NCBI GenBank assembly: GCA_022497145.1
Contig: MU385855.1
Location: 620,001 to 684,000, forward strand
DNA: 64,000 nucleotides
Reading direction: 5' to 3'
Origin: Rostrohypoxylon terebratum
Lineage: Eukaryota; Ascomycota; Sordariomycetes; Xylariales; Hypoxylaceae
How positions within the stretch are numbered: position 1 is the stretch's first letter; each line of letters begins with the position of its first letter. The position numbers were made by a program, and so were the translations under genes. A model generated the notes under the pieces. It did no database searches, was not told where the DNA came from, and saw nothing but the letters and a program-made list of their open reading frames with translations. This document shows, piece by piece, positions 10,859 through 22,828 of the stretch.

Positions 10859-12288
10859 AAGGTTCGAGGTTTAGACTAGTCATGACTACGATTACTAAGA
10901 TTCATAGCATAGCAGGCGGTATTGGGATGGCGTTCGGTCACGGCATATAGCCTTTTTTTTTCTACCGATTAATTGAGATACCTTCGGTCATGATGTTGAG
11001 ACTTGCACACGCCCTGGATTTGATTGGACATTATGCTGTAATGTCCGCGTGTTTGCCATTCCTTGGACAATCCCCTGAAGCAATCGAGTTTATCCATCCA
11101 TCTGATTTACAAAGCCTTTTTACATTTAACGAGCCACCCATGCAGTCAGGTATTAGGTAGTTATTTTCTTGGATATCTAGTCAGGTCAGGTGTGGCCGCA
11201 GTCAAGGCTTAGCCAGCGGATACGTCTCGGCATATGGCCGATGACGTTGTGGCCCCGTTTAGTGCCGAGCGTTCCTACGGCGAAAGGGCTAACTTAAAGC
11301 CCATACCCAAATCCTACACAACTTTCCGAAACATGTCCCTACGTAATCAATCATCATTTCTTGATTTTTCTCGGGTTTCTGGGATTTCCTTGGGCAGCAA
11401 GGCCGGAGATGCCATTTACCCGCATCTTCAGGTAGAGAATTGGAGGCTTTCGTATTATAGCTCGCGGGGCTATTGTCGCTAGGGAATGTCCGCGCCGGAG
11501 AAGGTCGGATGGGGGTGGGATGCACATTTGGACGTCGCATCCGACGTACTGTGCCAACCCTTAGGTTTTTGATTGGCTGACGTCGCATAAGGAGGTGAGG
11601 GAGGCTTTTTATAGTCCATTTGACTACCGACATATTGGCAATGTTGGGAACACGGCATTTACGCATACATTCGGGTTACCAAAGCCGTGTGGCTGGGCCG
11701 CTGAGTTAGTTCACAAGGCATCCAGGGCCTCGAAGCATCAAATTGTCACCGGCACAAAAAAAATAAACGCAGTCATGAGATATTGGAAAGTGATGTAGTT
11801 GATAAGCTGATTGTTATGATCGTCCCACCGACGCGGGATCGTCGTCAGATTTCATATTCTCATACGACCAACATATTGTAAGTCGTTTACTGGCTTTGGA
11901 TTATTGCGTAGATTATCGCCATCTTGTTGTTGCTAGATGATGGCTCGGCCATTCGTAAATGTTGCAGAGCGGCTCCTCGTGTTTGCCTCTCGCTTGTAAC
12001 TCCAACGGACCTGACTCCTCATCGCTAAAACGTGGGTGACTTTTAGTCACGGGCCCTCCTTGTCAAATCCCTCTTATGCGTGTACACCGCTTTCCTCGGG
12101 ATGTCCTAAACGCCTCGCGGTAATGATATGGCTGCGAAGCTCATCTGAGCTGAGCCGCTGTTTTCAAGTTTTGTTTGCCGCTGCTTTGACGGCCGTGTAC
12201 GGTGTTGTTGTGTACACGTACGTCAGAACGACGACGTATATGTTGTAAAATGTTGTAAGAAAAAATCCATGGCTATTATTGAAACCCC
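10859..12288. other. Gene-poor region
   Basis: About 1.4 kb. It should contain the YJU2 3' UTR. Short open frames at 11234-11798 have no recognisable protein features and overlap each other on both strands. I see nothing else supportable. Confidence 0.4.
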
Positions 12289-12528
12289 TCAGTCGTGATA
12301 TTCAACTTCGCCTGGGCTTCTCGATGACGACGAGCCACTCGACGTGCCGTTTGGTAAACTAGTGACTTGGGACCGCGGAGAACGAGTACTTCGCCGACTT
12401 GTTGGCATATTTGCGGCCTCCATCTGCCTTTTGGTGTGCTGATGCATTGATCGTGCATAGCTAATTAGATCTACCGGCGGGGAGATAGTTGCTGGCATGG
12501 ACATGTTGTAATTGCTTCGGGACGACAT
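12289..12528 (-). CDS. Small hypothetical protein, 79 aa
   Basis: An uninterrupted 79-codon frame starts MSSRSNYNMSMPATISPPVD and continues with LISYARSMHQHTKRQMEAAN, then a Ser/Arg-rich tail ending SRSPGEVEYHD. The N-terminal half looks like an ordinary amphipathic helix with a Pro-rich lead-in. The tail is low complexity with SR and SP pairs that could be phosphorylated. No signal peptide, membrane segment or cysteine is present. The composition is more protein-like than the chance frames around it, and it stands alone in a gene-poor stretch. I do not recognise a characterised family, so function is unknown. It could also be a chance ORF. Confidence 0.45.
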   Translation of the reverse strand: MSSRSNYNMSMPATISPPVDLISYARSMHQHTKRQMEAANMPTSRRSTRSPRSQVTSLPNGTSSGSSSSRSPGEVEYHD

Positions 12529-15500
12529 TGTGGTGAATTGATAATTTGCGGTCAGGCTAGCTGATTATATGAAAAAGATAAAATGTGTTTGATGCGAATT
12601 TGTAGAGGCAGGTAGAAAGACTGAGGCCTGATCGTTGGGTGTTATAGTAAAGTCCCGCGACTGATACCTTGGAACGCAACAAAATCGGTGGAGAGGAGCG
12701 TGAGGTCGAAAGGTTTTATAGCAGGGACGAAGAAGGGAAAAGAGGGGATGGGAGAGCCTAGCGGGATTCGGGCTAGATTTGAAAGAACATGTTGGGTGCA
12801 GGGTGGTTTCGATAGACGAGCGAGAGGGTCTGGTTAGTGTACGCTACCTAGGTCCTAGGACCTAGGTAGGTACTGTACAGCGGTCGACTCCCACGACCCT
12901 ACTGCAGAGAAACGGACTAGGAGTGCTATCGAAGTGAGATATGCGGTGATCGACATTTAGGGAAGCCGTTCTAGTGCCGGGATGGGAAACCAAACGTGCA
13001 GGCTATGGCGTAAGTGAGAGACGACGAGCCAATGACCGGTCCGGGGCCATTGGACGTTCGCCACGAGCAAGGCTGATGATGCATTGTGCACTAGACTTGC
13101 AGAGATTCATTACTACGTAGTTGATTGCCCATGTTACCACACCATCAAATTGGACAGAGGGAAAGCGGTAACGCTTTAGAATTGGCATGTCATTCTGCAT
13201 TCGGACATCACTAGCGGGAGACGACATAAAGGAAGTAAAGGAAGTAAGTAGGTACTAGGTAGACGGCCAGACGGCTTGGCGGGGCTCTGGGGGCTTGAGG
13301 GGGACTCATTCTGGCCCGTGAAAGACTCCACTTGGGAAAGACCCTGGCGATCTTGCTATGACTATTGGACCTTTTGAAGTCATCGCATATGTCATTCTAT
13401 TGGCCACGCTTGGGATTCTCTGCTCATTGTACCGAGACAATTATTATGGAGGCCCCCGACGGATCAAGCTTGTACTTAATAGCCAGGTAGTTAACTGGTT
13501 GCTGGTTATTAGCTAGGTACCTGGTAGCTAGTACGGTGTTGTACTTAGCGGTTAGGTATGTGGTTATAGTCTTCTACATCCACGGGATATTTTATATACA
13601 TATGTCATATGTATACAATCGTGTATGTGTTCAGGGTCTTAGCTGACCATAGCTGACCATGAGGTGTTTACATATCACCAATATTATTAGGTAGATATTG
13701 GCGACACACACATTTTGGTTCTCATTTTTTTAGAAAAAAAAAACAGCTGGATTCTTTGCTTGAATTGATCCATATGACGATTGGTCACGAATCAAGTCAT
13801 ACACAACTGTGAGCACAGGAGTTATGAAGTTATGAATGTGACGTCATGGGACCGCTATAATAAGATTGAATTTCGGCGAAGAATAAGCACCTGCAGGGAT
13901 GGCAGTACTATGTAGGTATCGTACTATCGTACTATGTAATAGTACGCAGGCTGGCAGGTTTCCATCAGTGGAACTGTGGAACAACTCAATCCATGGTATA
14001 TGTACCTACCTAATAACTTGTATCTTGACTTCCAAGATTCGTATTCCTGTTCAATCCATCAATTATACTCTTGTTGCTTAGTATCTTCCGATACTTGATC
14101 TGAGTTGTATTTGGCCTCCCACTTATCAGGAAGGTCAAGACTCGATACAAGTACCTAGGGCCTAGGTAAGAGGCGTCTCGATTCCAGGAATGTTTCAAGG
14201 TTCCTATGTACCTAGTAGTTGTCTCTCATTAGTCCCCAGTACCATAAAAAGTGGCACGGCGAGCAGGAACAACAAAGAGCAAGCTAGCTAAAGGACCTGT
14301 AGGACCCCTAAAATCCGGATAGCTTTAGGATTTGTAAACCTTGTAAACTCGTGGCCGATTGCTCCTTTGAAGTTTGGCCCCTTTTGCTGGTATTGTTGAA
14401 CCGATGTCAAGCCTTGTCATGGCTAGCGCCAATCGAGAGTGAGGTACCTCATATTTTGAGGGCTATCGCAATTAGCAATTACATATGTGTAGCGATCGGC
14501 AATGCGCATGTCTGCTGTTCGAAATATTGCCTGGTGGCCCATCACCCCATATTGCCCATATTGCCCACGTAAAGCTCCACTGAAGATGCGGGCGGGTGTG
14601 CCGAGGACGGCGGCATAATAATACTAGTATTAGTGGGAGTTGACGAAGGGACAGAAAGGTAAGGGTATTGTACAGACTATGTATAGGTAATTATTTGAAT
14701 TTTGGACCACTTCGTTGCGCTGCACGCCGTAATTGCAAAATCGAGCTGGGCTCTCGGGCTGCATTTTAGTATAGGTATTACTACATAGTATGCGGACTGG
14801 ACGCGGGCCAAGCGGGATGCACGTCAGACAGGCTGACAGGCAAGCGAACCTGCAGACCTGTAAAAAGATTGAGGTTCATTAACTGCAAGCCAAAATAGGG
14901 GTCCCAGGGGTACAGAGATCTAGTGTACCTAGCGGTACCAGTACGAAGTAAGGTATGGTTGCAGGCGATATGTCCTCGAAAAAAGATGTGTCTAGATGTC
15001 TAGATGTCTAGACATAAATTGATAGGTTGTGAGTTGTTTGCTTGTTGTGTGTAAATACATCCCTAGAGGCTTAGGTGTGAAGTTGGCAAGTTGGCAAACA
15101 ATTTCGAGAGCGGTAACGCTAGTACAGCCTTCTCCAAATCGGGTACGGAACGGAATTATCGGTCTTCGTTCATTATAGTTTACCTAGTTCACGTCTCTTC
15201 AAACATCTACCTTCCTTCATTTTATGAAAATATGGTTAGGATAACATTCAATCTATCACGATGATTGTCAACCTTATCTTCTGTAGATACCCCCCCTGTT
15301 TTGTCGGATTTGTGAGGTCAGGGATGGCCCGTGCATTTAGCTTTAATAGCTTTGAATCCCCTGTCCCTGTGAACGGGAAGCCTAATGATGTCAGCTAGTA
15401 CTACCGAAACTCTCTCGCCAACTAAAGGCTTCGTTGTCTGTTCCATCCTTTTTACTATCCACCTGGCATGTACTCACATCGCTACCTATCTACCAGCCTA

Positions 15501-17525
15501 CTCAGCACTGACACCAACTCTAGATCTTCTCGAAAACACGAATATATTCGTCCATTTCGTACCCAGACTTGAGCCGTCCAGCCTGTTGGATCAACTATGC
15601 TGGAAGAGACTCTAGAGTCTACCTAGGTCCTAGGTACGATATCAGCATCAAACGTACCGAAATGTTGGTAACGATCTCAATGATCTCAACGATCTCCACA
15701 AATCCTGTTAGATTGACGCCGGGAGGAATAGAAAGGCTGCATCCGTCCGCCGCCGTGCTAGAAACTCGATTCGAATTCTCGCCACCGGACAAGCCATCTA
15801 AAACCTTCGCTGCCAAATCTGACCTCACTCGTCTCCAGCAATCCCACGTGATGACGAAATGCGAAGCAAATCATCAAGTCGTTGGCCAGTATGTTCCCCT
15901 ACATAGCCCGAAGCCAGCCACCCATTTGTAGTCCTTCCATCCAGCCGGTATCGCTAGCGGTGTTAGGTGATGCTGCTGAGCAGCTAGAATTCTGCCTGTG
16001 TTCATCCTCGTGAAGCATGACACATGAGTCTGACATCAGACTACATTTTGACTCCTATTTGCGTCGTTTCGCTGATCGCATCAGAGCGTCCACGATCGAG
16101 CTCATACACGATGTCAACATCGCCTGACTCATCAGCATATACCCTCATTCCGCGCCGCTTTAATCGACCGAGAGTATTCTTCCAACGCATCAAAAATCAG
16201 AGCAACCAGTTGCCGATTATCGCGATGCTCTGTTGAATCTGGTAGCCTAATTCGGAAACTGTACGTCACACGATAAGCTAGCAAGCCCTTGCAATGAGGC
16301 GTGACCTCATCACATCCATAGATCTCTATCTGCAAGCATCATCCGAATTAACATTGCCGGAGCTTTTTTTTATTCATTTGTGTGATAATTAAAGAGAAGA
16401 TAAGGATAACACAGATCTTAACTCCAACAGTTCGTTATGAGAAACAGCCTAGGTCGTCCAGCTATTATATGAGTGTTGCCCCTATTTTCCAAAATAGCCC
16501 GAAGTTGCCTACCTAAGACTTAAGTACCAATACGCGATTGGTGATACGCATCGTGTCGCTTAATTTTATCGCTTCGACCTATTTCGTTCCGAATCACGAT
16601 TTCACGTCGATACATTGGAGAATTATCATATCAGTACTACATGAGTTTGTGGAGAAAACGGCTGGAATCATGGATAACCATTTACCATTTGGGGGCATTC
16701 ACACCGCAAGTTTCGAGCCACCTATAGCAAGTCAACATATCGAACCATACTGTAGACTCAAATACGAGCCCATCACTTCACAACATTCAGGCAATGAAGT
16801 CAATTGGGTTCTCATCGTTGCTTGTTAGTCGTCTTAATCAATAGAGTAGCATTTAAGTGTCACGGTGTTGGATTTTGCTATCGATTTCCCTCTCACGTGG
16901 ATTGATTCGTGATCAAACTTATACTGCACAGCGACAAGGTTCATTTGCATTTCGCCGTAGAAGCATGGTACCTCCTACTAGGTATGTAGCGAGGAACCCA
17001 AGTATCTACGGTATCTACGACTCACATTGGCTGTTAAGAACCTTCCCAGAATGCAAAGTATGGTTAAGAGAAAAGGGGCTGTCACTGCCGAATTTCGAAA
17101 TTTTGAATTTCTACCCCGGAAAGCACCATCTACATATACGTGCGACACGGAGGTGACGCTTGCCTATCCCGAATGTACGTCTATATACCGTCTATATACC
17201 ACCTGCCATTCCCGAATCCCACTTACCCCGTCTACCTTCCTTTGAATCGGGACCGGCCGGCCGGACAGTCACTTGAACGAGGTCATTGCAACCATACACC
17301 CCACTCATTTTGTCGTAACGTAGGACCTAAGTAACTAGGTCTGTTGGAGCGGTATGAATGATTGGACATACCTAGTACGGTCTCATTTCAGTGGTCGTTC
17401 AGGCTACCTAGTACCTAGTAGTATTTGTGTGCGTGGTACCTAGTGTCATAAGTACCGCTTTCGGTCCCCTATCTTCCCGATATAGCCCCCTTTCGGATTT
17501 CTCACGCTCAAATCATGCGAATCCC
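12529..17525. other. 5-kb gene-poor region rich in CCTAGG-type palindromes
   Basis: No frame here has recognisable protein features; the longest (15569-15931, plus) looks like chance. The region holds several copies of a palindromic motif built from TACCTAGG/CCTAGGTA (12844-12869, near 14153, 15618-15637, 17317-17338). A direct pair AGCTGACCAT occurs at about 13642-13660. A TCTAGATG triplication lies at about 14989-15010. Confidence 0.5.
12844..12869. repeat. Perfect 26-bp palindrome
   Basis: The half-site CTACCTAGGTCCT is followed exactly by its reverse complement. It could extrude a 13-bp hairpin or bind a dimeric factor. It is the longest perfect member of a motif family found across the gene-poor parts of the window. 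Confidence 0.9.
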
Positions 17526-18838
17526 TCATGAAAATGGAGCCAACTCGGCTTCAATGATGCCCTCCCATGCTGCGGGCTGTTTCCAAATCTTGACTATTTC
17601 CAACCCAGCCCTCATCAATAGGCCAGCCCACTCTTTCACAGACCTCTCTGCCGAAGAGTGACATGCCAACATCGTCAAGTCGGATGTGGTTGTGCGTAAC
17701 GACGGCTTTACATCTTCGACCATGCCTTCGTGAATTAATAGCTTAGAGTACCCCTTTTCCATAGCGGCGGCGACAGTTTTCAATATTTTTACCGCCACGT
17801 CGTCCGGCCAGTCATGAAGGACGGTGTGCAAGAAGTAGGCTCTGGCGCCCTTCACAGGCTGCGGGGTAAAGAAATCGTATGGCTCTTTCGAAATAATTGT
17901 GTGGCTTATCCGCACGTCTTGGAGAACTCCGGGAAGGTCCTGCAATACGAGGGCACCATCCGGGATATCCGGGTGCTTGAGCCTGAATTTCTCCAAATCG
18001 TGGCCTTTACTTCCACCAATATCGACTACTAATGCTCGACCTGGCTTGGCATCTTTTAGGAGCGTGTCTGTTGGATATAAGTCCGTCCAGGCCACCATAT
18101 TCCCCTTTGAATGACATTCCATTGCGTGGGTGTAGTCCTTATTGCGGATCGGGTCGGCTACGATGTATCCGAAAAATGAGGCGTCAGGCCCTTTTACATG
18201 TTGTATAACACCATTCTTATCGTCACTTGGATTTTTGTATCCTGTTTTCTTCACTGTAGTATGATTGTGAGAAGATACGCACACTAATCTTTTTGTCGCT
18301 GCGATGCCTTGGAGACTTACGAAACGATGGCATTCCACCAAATACTACTGCAGTAATATCGTGATATAGTGCCCCATACAGGGCCGGAAACGAAGGGTCG
18401 GTCCCTAGTGTCGTGGCCCATGGCGTAGGCGCATATGTATCTTCGGCCGTCTCTACGAGCAAGTGCTGCGCAGCCAGTTGTCTCACAATTCGTTCTTCCC
18501 ATTGGCGAGAGTCAGCCAATATAGACCACCACACGAGAATTATACTGACTGATAAGTGTAGGGTCCGTATCCGTGAGCCTAGCGAGTTCGGCGCTCCTCT
18601 GTGGCTTGCTCCCAGTTTCCGCCCATTTCTTGAAAACTCCGGCGTCGATAAGCGTCTTAGTGGCTGCATTCGTGCATGGATTGACCCAGTTGTGGTTCAG
18701 CGCAATGTCCCAGGGCTTTCTTATTCTTGCCAATGCACCGACGATCAAATCCTCTGCGCGCAGTCGGTCGTCCTCGTTCGGAAAAGAGTCGAAGTTGATG
18801 TCTTCGAGCGTAGCGAACAGGCGATCGAGAGTCGACAT
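17526..18838 (-). CDS. SAM-dependent O-methyltransferase, secondary-metabolite type
   Basis: Three exons on the minus strand (18838..18550, 18494..18321, 18253..17526) encode 396 aa. The protein belongs to the class of small-molecule O-methyltransferases (sterigmatocystin/plant OMT-like). It has an N-terminal winged-helix dimerisation region (about residues 35-140, with DTDPTLIKRIVRQLAAQHLL) and a C-terminal Rossmann domain. The SAM-binding glycine motif is VVDIGGSKGHD at residues 230-240. The probable catalytic base is H301 in TVLHDWPDD. Intron 1 (55 bp) uses donor GTCAGT and acceptor GAAG, giving TLIKRIVRQ. Intron 2 (67 bp) restores MPSFLKKTGYKNPSDD. No polyketide or peptide synthase, transporter or regulator lies next to it, so the substrate cannot be guessed. 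It seems intact. Confidence 0.88.
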
Positions 18839-19878
18839 GATCGGACTCTAGATATCAATTACGCAACTACAGAAAAAGTAGGTACTTTCTAAAGGAAAGC
18901 TGTCGCTCAAGATTCATAGATTAATATAGGTTAGTAAAGCAAAAAACAACCACAGCGAAGAGTATATGCTAAGGTGGCGGCGATGGCATTTTACACCTTC
19001 AGGCTGTGAAACACAGGCCTAGTGCAGAAATGCAACCATCGTTCTAGCGACTCCCCAGAACGGTCTTCTTCCATATGCCGTTGTAGCACCATTATAATGA
19101 CGATGCCTACATATACCCATAATGCATCCTTTCCATTCGAGTTACAAGCGAGAAGTGGGTTAAATACCCGGCTACCACCTTCATTCCATCTGAAGATGCT
19201 ACTCTTGGGGTCCAATCGGGCGCCTTACCGATAGCAGTGTATCGATGAAACAAGACACCAAGGTCGGCATTTGGAATTGTTGGTCAATGATTATATAGCA
19301 TTAGAGGCCAGTTTATGGATGCATGGGGATCAACATGGCATTGTTGTGAAGACTGCTGGTTTAGTATCTATTCCCACTGGGTTTCGTCGCGAGCTTATGA
19401 CACGATTGACGAGAAAAATACCTAGTAGGTGTTGATTACAAGGGTTGGATAGCCTATAATACTTCTATGTCCATCCAAGACTGTTCAATGGTTCATTTGA
19501 AGTCAGCAATCTTTTTTTCACAAAAACGACCATCATTCACACACAATCACTGTCATCAATCTTATGATTCAAGCCTATCATACCATTGATGTGAAGACTC
19601 CCAGAGTCATGCTTAACTGCACGGACCCTATTAGTCCTTAAGGCTCCGACCATACCAGGTGTGCAGTCCAACGGCTATCTCAGATAGCCGGAGCAAGTAC
19701 AAAGATTCAGATCAACCCCATGATGAAGTCCAGCTCCCCTCTTTCTCTGGTCAGATGATGACCAAACAACAACAACATCCCACCGAATGCCGACCCAACT
19801 CAGTTACGGCGAGGTGGGTGATAAAACCAGACAGAAACAAACAAACACCAGAACGTCACCCAAGTATCATCTCGTCGG
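18839..19878. other. Intergenic region, no gene seen
   Basis: About 1 kb between the O-methyltransferase start and the 3' end of the next minus-strand gene. It must include the methyltransferase promoter. No frame in it has protein features. Confidence 0.4.
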
Positions 19879-20616
19879 TTAGGAACGTCGTCGAGGAAAC
19901 CCGTTGGTGAGGGCCCACTCCACAGCCTGCTCGGGACCTACATTGCATGCTCGCATTAAATTGCACGCGTGGTCGAGGAAATCGATGATTTCGTCCATGG
20001 CCTGGGGAGATATAGGCGCGGGCTGGATATCCCACTCGAAGTCCTGGCGAGGATCCACGGCGGGCTGGGGCACTCGGGGGTCGGGTGCGTAGGTCGCTTC
20101 CTAGACGGCCTGCATGTGTCGCGCCACCGTCGCGTAGTAATTGGCGAGCTCCTCCGGGCGGCCCGTCTGTGGTCTTGGTGGCATCGCCGGGCGGATTTCC
20201 TGGTAGCGCTCAAGTTGTGGGACGGCGCGAGCCACGTTTTGCTGGTGGGTTCGTGGCGGGTTGGCTACTGGGAAGTGGGGAAGAAGTTCGCTCAAGCGTC
20301 GAGCTACAGCCGGTGGGGGAGGCGGCATCCCAAGATAGTTCGAGGGGTGATATGGCTGGAATGGGTTCCAGCGAGGCAGGGCTGGGGCATATTGGCGTCC
20401 CTGCGGCTGGTGGGAGGGGTTGACCTGCAACTGTGGATGCGCCTGTGGATGCACCTGTGGTTGCACTGCTGGCACTGTTGCCTGATCCCTCTCCTCGCCA
20501 TCTTCGGCTGGAGGAGGCGCCTGGTGCATGTTTGCGAGAGCGGCGCGCTGACGAGCGTTGCGTCGGTGCTGTTGGCGCTGGGCCTGTTGACGTTGGTACT
20601 GCTCACGTCGAGGCAT
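19879..20616 (-). CDS. Pro/Gln-rich hypothetical protein split by an in-frame TAG
   Basis: One minus-strand frame runs from ATG 20616 to the stop at 19879 but carries a single TAG at 20103-20101. The part before it (171 codons) is Gln/Arg-rich at the start (MPRREQYQRQQAQRQQHRRN) and Pro/Gln-rich later, ending ELANYYATVARHMQAV. The part after it resumes in the same frame with APDPRVPQPAVDPRQDFEWD and a helical segment (MDEIIDFLDHACNLMRACNV, EQAVEWALTNGF). Both parts look coding and share frame, so this may be one gene with a nonsense mutation, a read-through stop, or an unusual intron. A GTGGCG..CCCCAG intron of 63 nt would remove the stop and keep phase, but its donor is weak. An upstream in-frame ATG at 20691 would add 25 residues. 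Function unknown; may be a pseudogene. Confidence 0.45.
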
Positions 20617-21832
20617 GATGTGATAGTCGTATGAGCAGACGGACGTTAGTGCGGAATAGGTGTTTGCCCCTAGCTCACAGGTACTTTTCACAGATGATGG
20701 ACGCGAAAAAGAAATCTAGTTCAATGATTTCTTTCAGGCGTTGGCGTTGGCGATCCTATGATGATTGTTAGTGAAGGTGACGAGAAAAAAACAATTGTTC
20801 ATATACCTGTGTGGGATAAGCTTTCGCGGGAAATAGCGCAGACAATACCACGAGAAGAGATTCTCGGATTGTTGAATGTAGGTAGAGATGACGAGAGTAA
20901 ATGTGATGAGGAAGGATACTCTAGTCGCAATGACACGCAGATGAAGGTGCCCAAGTTTTTTTTTTTGGCCAACCCGTCAGAACGAGGTGCGAGGTGAAGG
21001 TGTCGGAGGGCTGATTTAAAGGGCGGGAACGGTGGGTGAGGTTTAGTAGAGTGGGCTGTGGTGAGAAAAAAAAAAGAAAAGGAAAAAGGAATTGGATGGT
21101 GGGATGGTCGAGTGGAATTTATATTTTCAAGAGGGTCGTCGCCATCTTATGTACCTTCCAACGTTAATAGGAGCTTCCAAATTAGACGGCCTGGATACCT
21201 ACTATGTTGCAGGCATTTTGTTCTAGTACAGGTCACAGGATGTATAGGTACTTAGAGCCAACAAAGCTCTAGTACAGTGAGAATCTAACGATATATCCAT
21301 ATACCTCTGTGAACATAGGGGGTTATCACGGGATAAGTACGGGGAAAGATAAAAGGGGGCCCTGAGGTAGGTAGCTAGGATGTACACTCCCTTTTCCCTA
21401 CGAAAGGTCAACGACGCAATGGGATCACTCTTACTTACTGTATATCAGCAGCAACTCCGCTGCTATTCTGCACTCGCTCTACGCGTGATATTCGGAGGCT
21501 TCGAATTACTGACAGGGGGACATTGACGAAGCTACTGCATTTCATTTTCAGAAAGGTATTACTTCGTATGTGTACTTTCTACTACAGATTCCTGTTTCCT
21601 CCTTTTTTTTCAAAAAAAGTATACATCGTGGTATTTATATATACCGGGTACCTTGTTCGTCAACAAATAATTTCTTGAATTTATCAAGTCCATATCTCGA
21701 CGAGTGATCAAGCTCAAAATAAGATCAATCACTATTCCCATCAATGTCGTAGAAATACAATGAAAATTCTCATGCTCAATACGTATATATAGTAGAAGAG
21801 GTATGAAGTAGCCAGTAGGCTTACATCCAACC
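20617..21832. other. Intergenic region, no gene seen
   Basis: About 1.2 kb with poly-A runs near 21068-21085 and a T run near 20957. The open frame at 20758-20997 has no conserved features and is judged chance. It probably carries the promoter of the split hypothetical gene and the 3' UTR of the oxygenase gene. Confidence 0.4.
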
Positions 21833-22828
21833 CTATTCATAAAATACCAGGCAACGCACCTCTATGCTCTGCCTTCCGGGTGCGTCTTGAGGGGTCTGAG
21901 GATCAATAAAAGCTGTATGCGGTGTCCTCACTGCGATTCCTTCTTTTCCCTGCGGCTGTCCTTCGCCCCAAGAGTCGTAGCACTTTAGAAGCAGTACTTC
22001 ATCTGGCGTCATGTCTTTCTGGTAATAGAATTTGTGGGCCGTGTTTGGTGCTACGGACATCGTCTCCCCTCGTACTTCGTACCCTTCAGTCGAGTACCAT
22101 TTGGATTCGTCTGCACGAACTTCTTTTCCCCTATCATCTTGATCCACCGCAAAATCCTCTCGTTTGGGGTAGAGAAGATCCACCGGGACGAAGTCATCGG
22201 GCTTGGTTGTACGCCAGTCGATGACAGCCAGAGGGAAGTCGCTGGCAGGATTTTCTATAGGTCGCCACACGTTGATAATTTGAAACCGACCCTTCAGGAG
22301 CTCATCGGCCTCACCTGCCGGAACGTGTCGCCGCACCCGGACTTCAGCCGCGGCAGGTGTCTGGTCGACGTGGACTTGTTGAACTGGCCCCCTTGCCGCT
22401 TCAGGGGTTCGCCTCCGGATAGTGTGATCAAATATGACTACCTTCTTGATACCGGGGATCCGCTTCTTCAACAGGTCCTCGACTTCTTGGTAGTATCCAC
22501 TGCGTATAGCAGCGTCATCCGTAAAAGCTTTCTCTTTGGCTGGTTCCTTATAAACTGCGAATCCCGAATTCTCGGTGGAAAATTCGCTTTCGTGCCCTCT
22601 GAGATTAGTTACTGAGCGCTTATGCTCAGCCAACTTGAATGAGGCAGCATCTGCGTCGACCTTCACCCACGGCCTTGTCCCTTGCGGGATTGCCGACACA
22701 TCAATATGTTTGAAAATAGAAGTTGTCATATTGGCTCTCTGTGCTGAAAGCGGATAGATGAGTTGTTTTGAGTTGTGGAAAAACGTTTGTGTCGAAGTTC
22801 GTCGAGCTACCGTCAGCAGTGAAGTCAT
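21833..22828 (-). CDS. CmcJ/AsaB-like Fe(II)/2-oxoglutarate-type oxygenase
   Basis: A single-exon gene of 331 codons. It resembles the family variously annotated as 7-alpha-cephem methoxylase chain CmcJ, hydroxylase/desaturase AsaB and GA4 desaturase-like proteins. Characteristic stretches are VVIFDHTIRRR, GPVQQVHVDQTPAA, GRFQIINVWRPIENPASDFP, LAVIDWRT and RTPHTAFIDP near the C-terminus. A probable iron site is H153 and D155 (HVD) plus H304 (PHTAF), with R319 as a candidate 2-oxoglutarate anchor; this assignment is inference. The first 33 residues (MTSLLTVARRTSTQTFFHNS...) are basic and Ser/Thr-rich, like a mitochondrial presequence. The second in-frame ATG at 22729 (MTTSIFKHIDVSAIPQ) matches the usual N-terminus of the family. 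Substrate unknown; no cluster partners seen. Confidence 0.85.
   Translation of the reverse strand: MTSLLTVARRTSTQTFFHNSKQLIYPLSAQRANMTTSIFKHIDVSAIPQGTRPWVKVDADAASFKLAEHKRSVTNLRGHESEFSTENSGFAVYKEPAKEKAFTDDAAIRSGYYQEVEDLLKKRIPGIKKVVIFDHTIRRRTPEAARGPVQQVHVDQTPAAAEVRVRRHVPAGEADELLKGRFQIINVWRPIENPASDFPLAVIDWRTTKPDDFVPVDLLYPKREDFAVDQDDRGKEVRADESKWYSTEGYEVRGETMSVAPNTAHKFYYQKDMTPDEVLLLKCYDSWGEGQPQGKEGIAVRTPHTAFIDPQTPQDAPGRQSIEVRCLVFYE

Noticed and set aside
15569..15931. 120-codon plus-strand ORF in the gene-poor region
   Set aside because: Overlaps CCTAGG palindromes and other frames and has no protein-like features.
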